Source: Chloroflexota bacterium (lineage in GTDB: Bacteria > Chloroflexota > Limnocylindria > Limnocylindrales > CSP1-4). From it: a stretch of DNA of 5,466 bases. Below are positions 5,240 through 5,466 of this stretch, in pieces (the first letter of the stretch is position 1; each line of letters starts with the position of its first letter). The stretch covers positions 1-5,466 of the forward strand of contig JAJYDP010000374.1 of assembly GCA_021777365.1 (NCBI GenBank), written 5' to 3'. The translations under genes and the position numbers were made by a program. Under the pieces are notes generated by a model. That model worked only from the letters and a program-made list of their open reading frames with translations. It was not told where the DNA came from and did no database searches.

Positions 5240-5315
5240 GGGGGAGTAGCTCAGCGGTTAGAGCCGCCGTCTTATACACGGCACGTCGTGCGTTCGAATC
5301 GCACCTCCCCCACCA
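5240..5315 (+). tRNA. tRNA-Ile, anticodon UAU
   Basis: A full cloverleaf folds by hand. The acceptor stem GGGGGAG (5240-5246) pairs with CTCCCCC (5305-5311). The D stem is GCTC/GAGC with loop AGCGGTTA. The anticodon stem GCCGT/ACGGC (5266-5270, 5278-5282) encloses loop CTTATAC, giving anticodon TAT at 5273-5275. The variable loop has 5 nt (ACGTC), and the T stem GTGCG/CGCAC encloses TTCGAAT. The discriminator is A (5312) and CCA (5313-5315) is encoded. A37 and A73 fit isoleucine identity. It would decode AUA directly; most bacteria read this codon with a CAU-anticodon tRNA modified by TilS. AUA is almost absent from the genes in this window, so it would serve a rare codon. Confidence 0.93.
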
Positions 5316-5466
5316 GTGCCGGTCGCAGGCACGACGTCGCTGGGTGAGTCCTGCCCCGGCTTCGGTCAGATGGGCCGTCCGGCCCACCCCGGGAGCGACC
5401 GTCTTTCCCTTACCCGCGGGGAGCCCGCGGGTGCAGCCTCGGGCCGCGCGTGCCCCGCGCGTCGCT
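5316..5466. other. 151-bp tail without a gene; GC-rich hairpins
   Basis: Three inverted repeats follow the tRNA: GTGCC/GGCAC (5316-5320, 5328-5332), TGGGCC/GGCCCA (5371-5376, 5381-5386) and ACCCGCGGG/CCCGCGGGT (5412-5420, 5424-5432). None is followed by a T-tract on either strand. CCCGG at 5355-5359 can also pair with CCGGG at 5389-5393 around the second hairpin. One frame is open throughout but has no motif or credible start. The hairpins may belong to the tRNA trailer, an unidentified RNA, or chance. Confidence 0.35.

Noticed and set aside
5240..5315. tRNA 3' end as an integration (att) site
   Set aside because: I found no second copy of the tRNA 3' end and no integrase gene in the window.
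5333..5466. Known riboswitch or RNase P/tmRNA-like RNA after the tRNA, on either strand
   Set aside because: I compared from memory with cobalamin, glycine, TPP, RNase P and tmRNA cores and found no match.

Overview
This is a very GC-rich bacterial window with four protein genes, one tRNA gene and an unusual number of short tandem repeats. The proteins look like those of high-GC Chloroflexota (for example the Limnocylindria/Ellin6529 type) or Actinomycetota. That placement is an impression from protein style, GC content and start sites that look leaderless, not a search result.

Layout. (1) From the left edge to 1593 (+): the C-terminal 530 codons of an ATP-dependent DNA ligase, open at the 5' side, whose N-terminal domain carries an in-frame 39-bp tandem repeat. 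(2) 1594-2075: a 482-bp spacer with no credible gene but a cluster of GCAC/GTGC inverted repeats arranged as about three degenerate 46-48 bp units. (3) 2076-2654 (+): a 192-aa protein I cannot name, built from two similar halves. (4) 2628-2831: the junction between convergent genes, holding a 44-bp array that starts in the last codons of gene 2 and a 25-bp duplication of the end of the rhodanese gene. (5) 2808-3650 (-): a two-domain rhodanese-like protein with Asp where the catalytic Cys should be. (6) 3657-3663: a symmetric -10 element that can serve both the rhodanese gene and the divergent gene. (7) 3671-5074 (+): a class V PLP-dependent aminotransferase/cysteine-desulfurase-like protein with a Gly-X-Y repeat insert. 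(8) 5072-5139: a 17-bp array starting exactly at that gene's stop codon. (9) 5240-5315 (+): a tRNA with anticodon UAU (Ile) and encoded CCA. (10) 5316-5466: no gene, only GC-rich hairpins.

How the parts relate. The ligase acts in DNA repair or replication and has no evident link to its neighbours. The rhodanese-like and aminotransferase-like genes are divergent, with start codons about 20 bp apart, so they are probably co-regulated. Their folds suggest sulfur or amino-acid chemistry, yet neither shows the cysteine that would carry persulfide sulfur. The most distinctive feature of the window is six separate tandem or degenerate repeat arrays in about 5.4 kb: two expand in frame inside proteins, and three include or start at stop codons.
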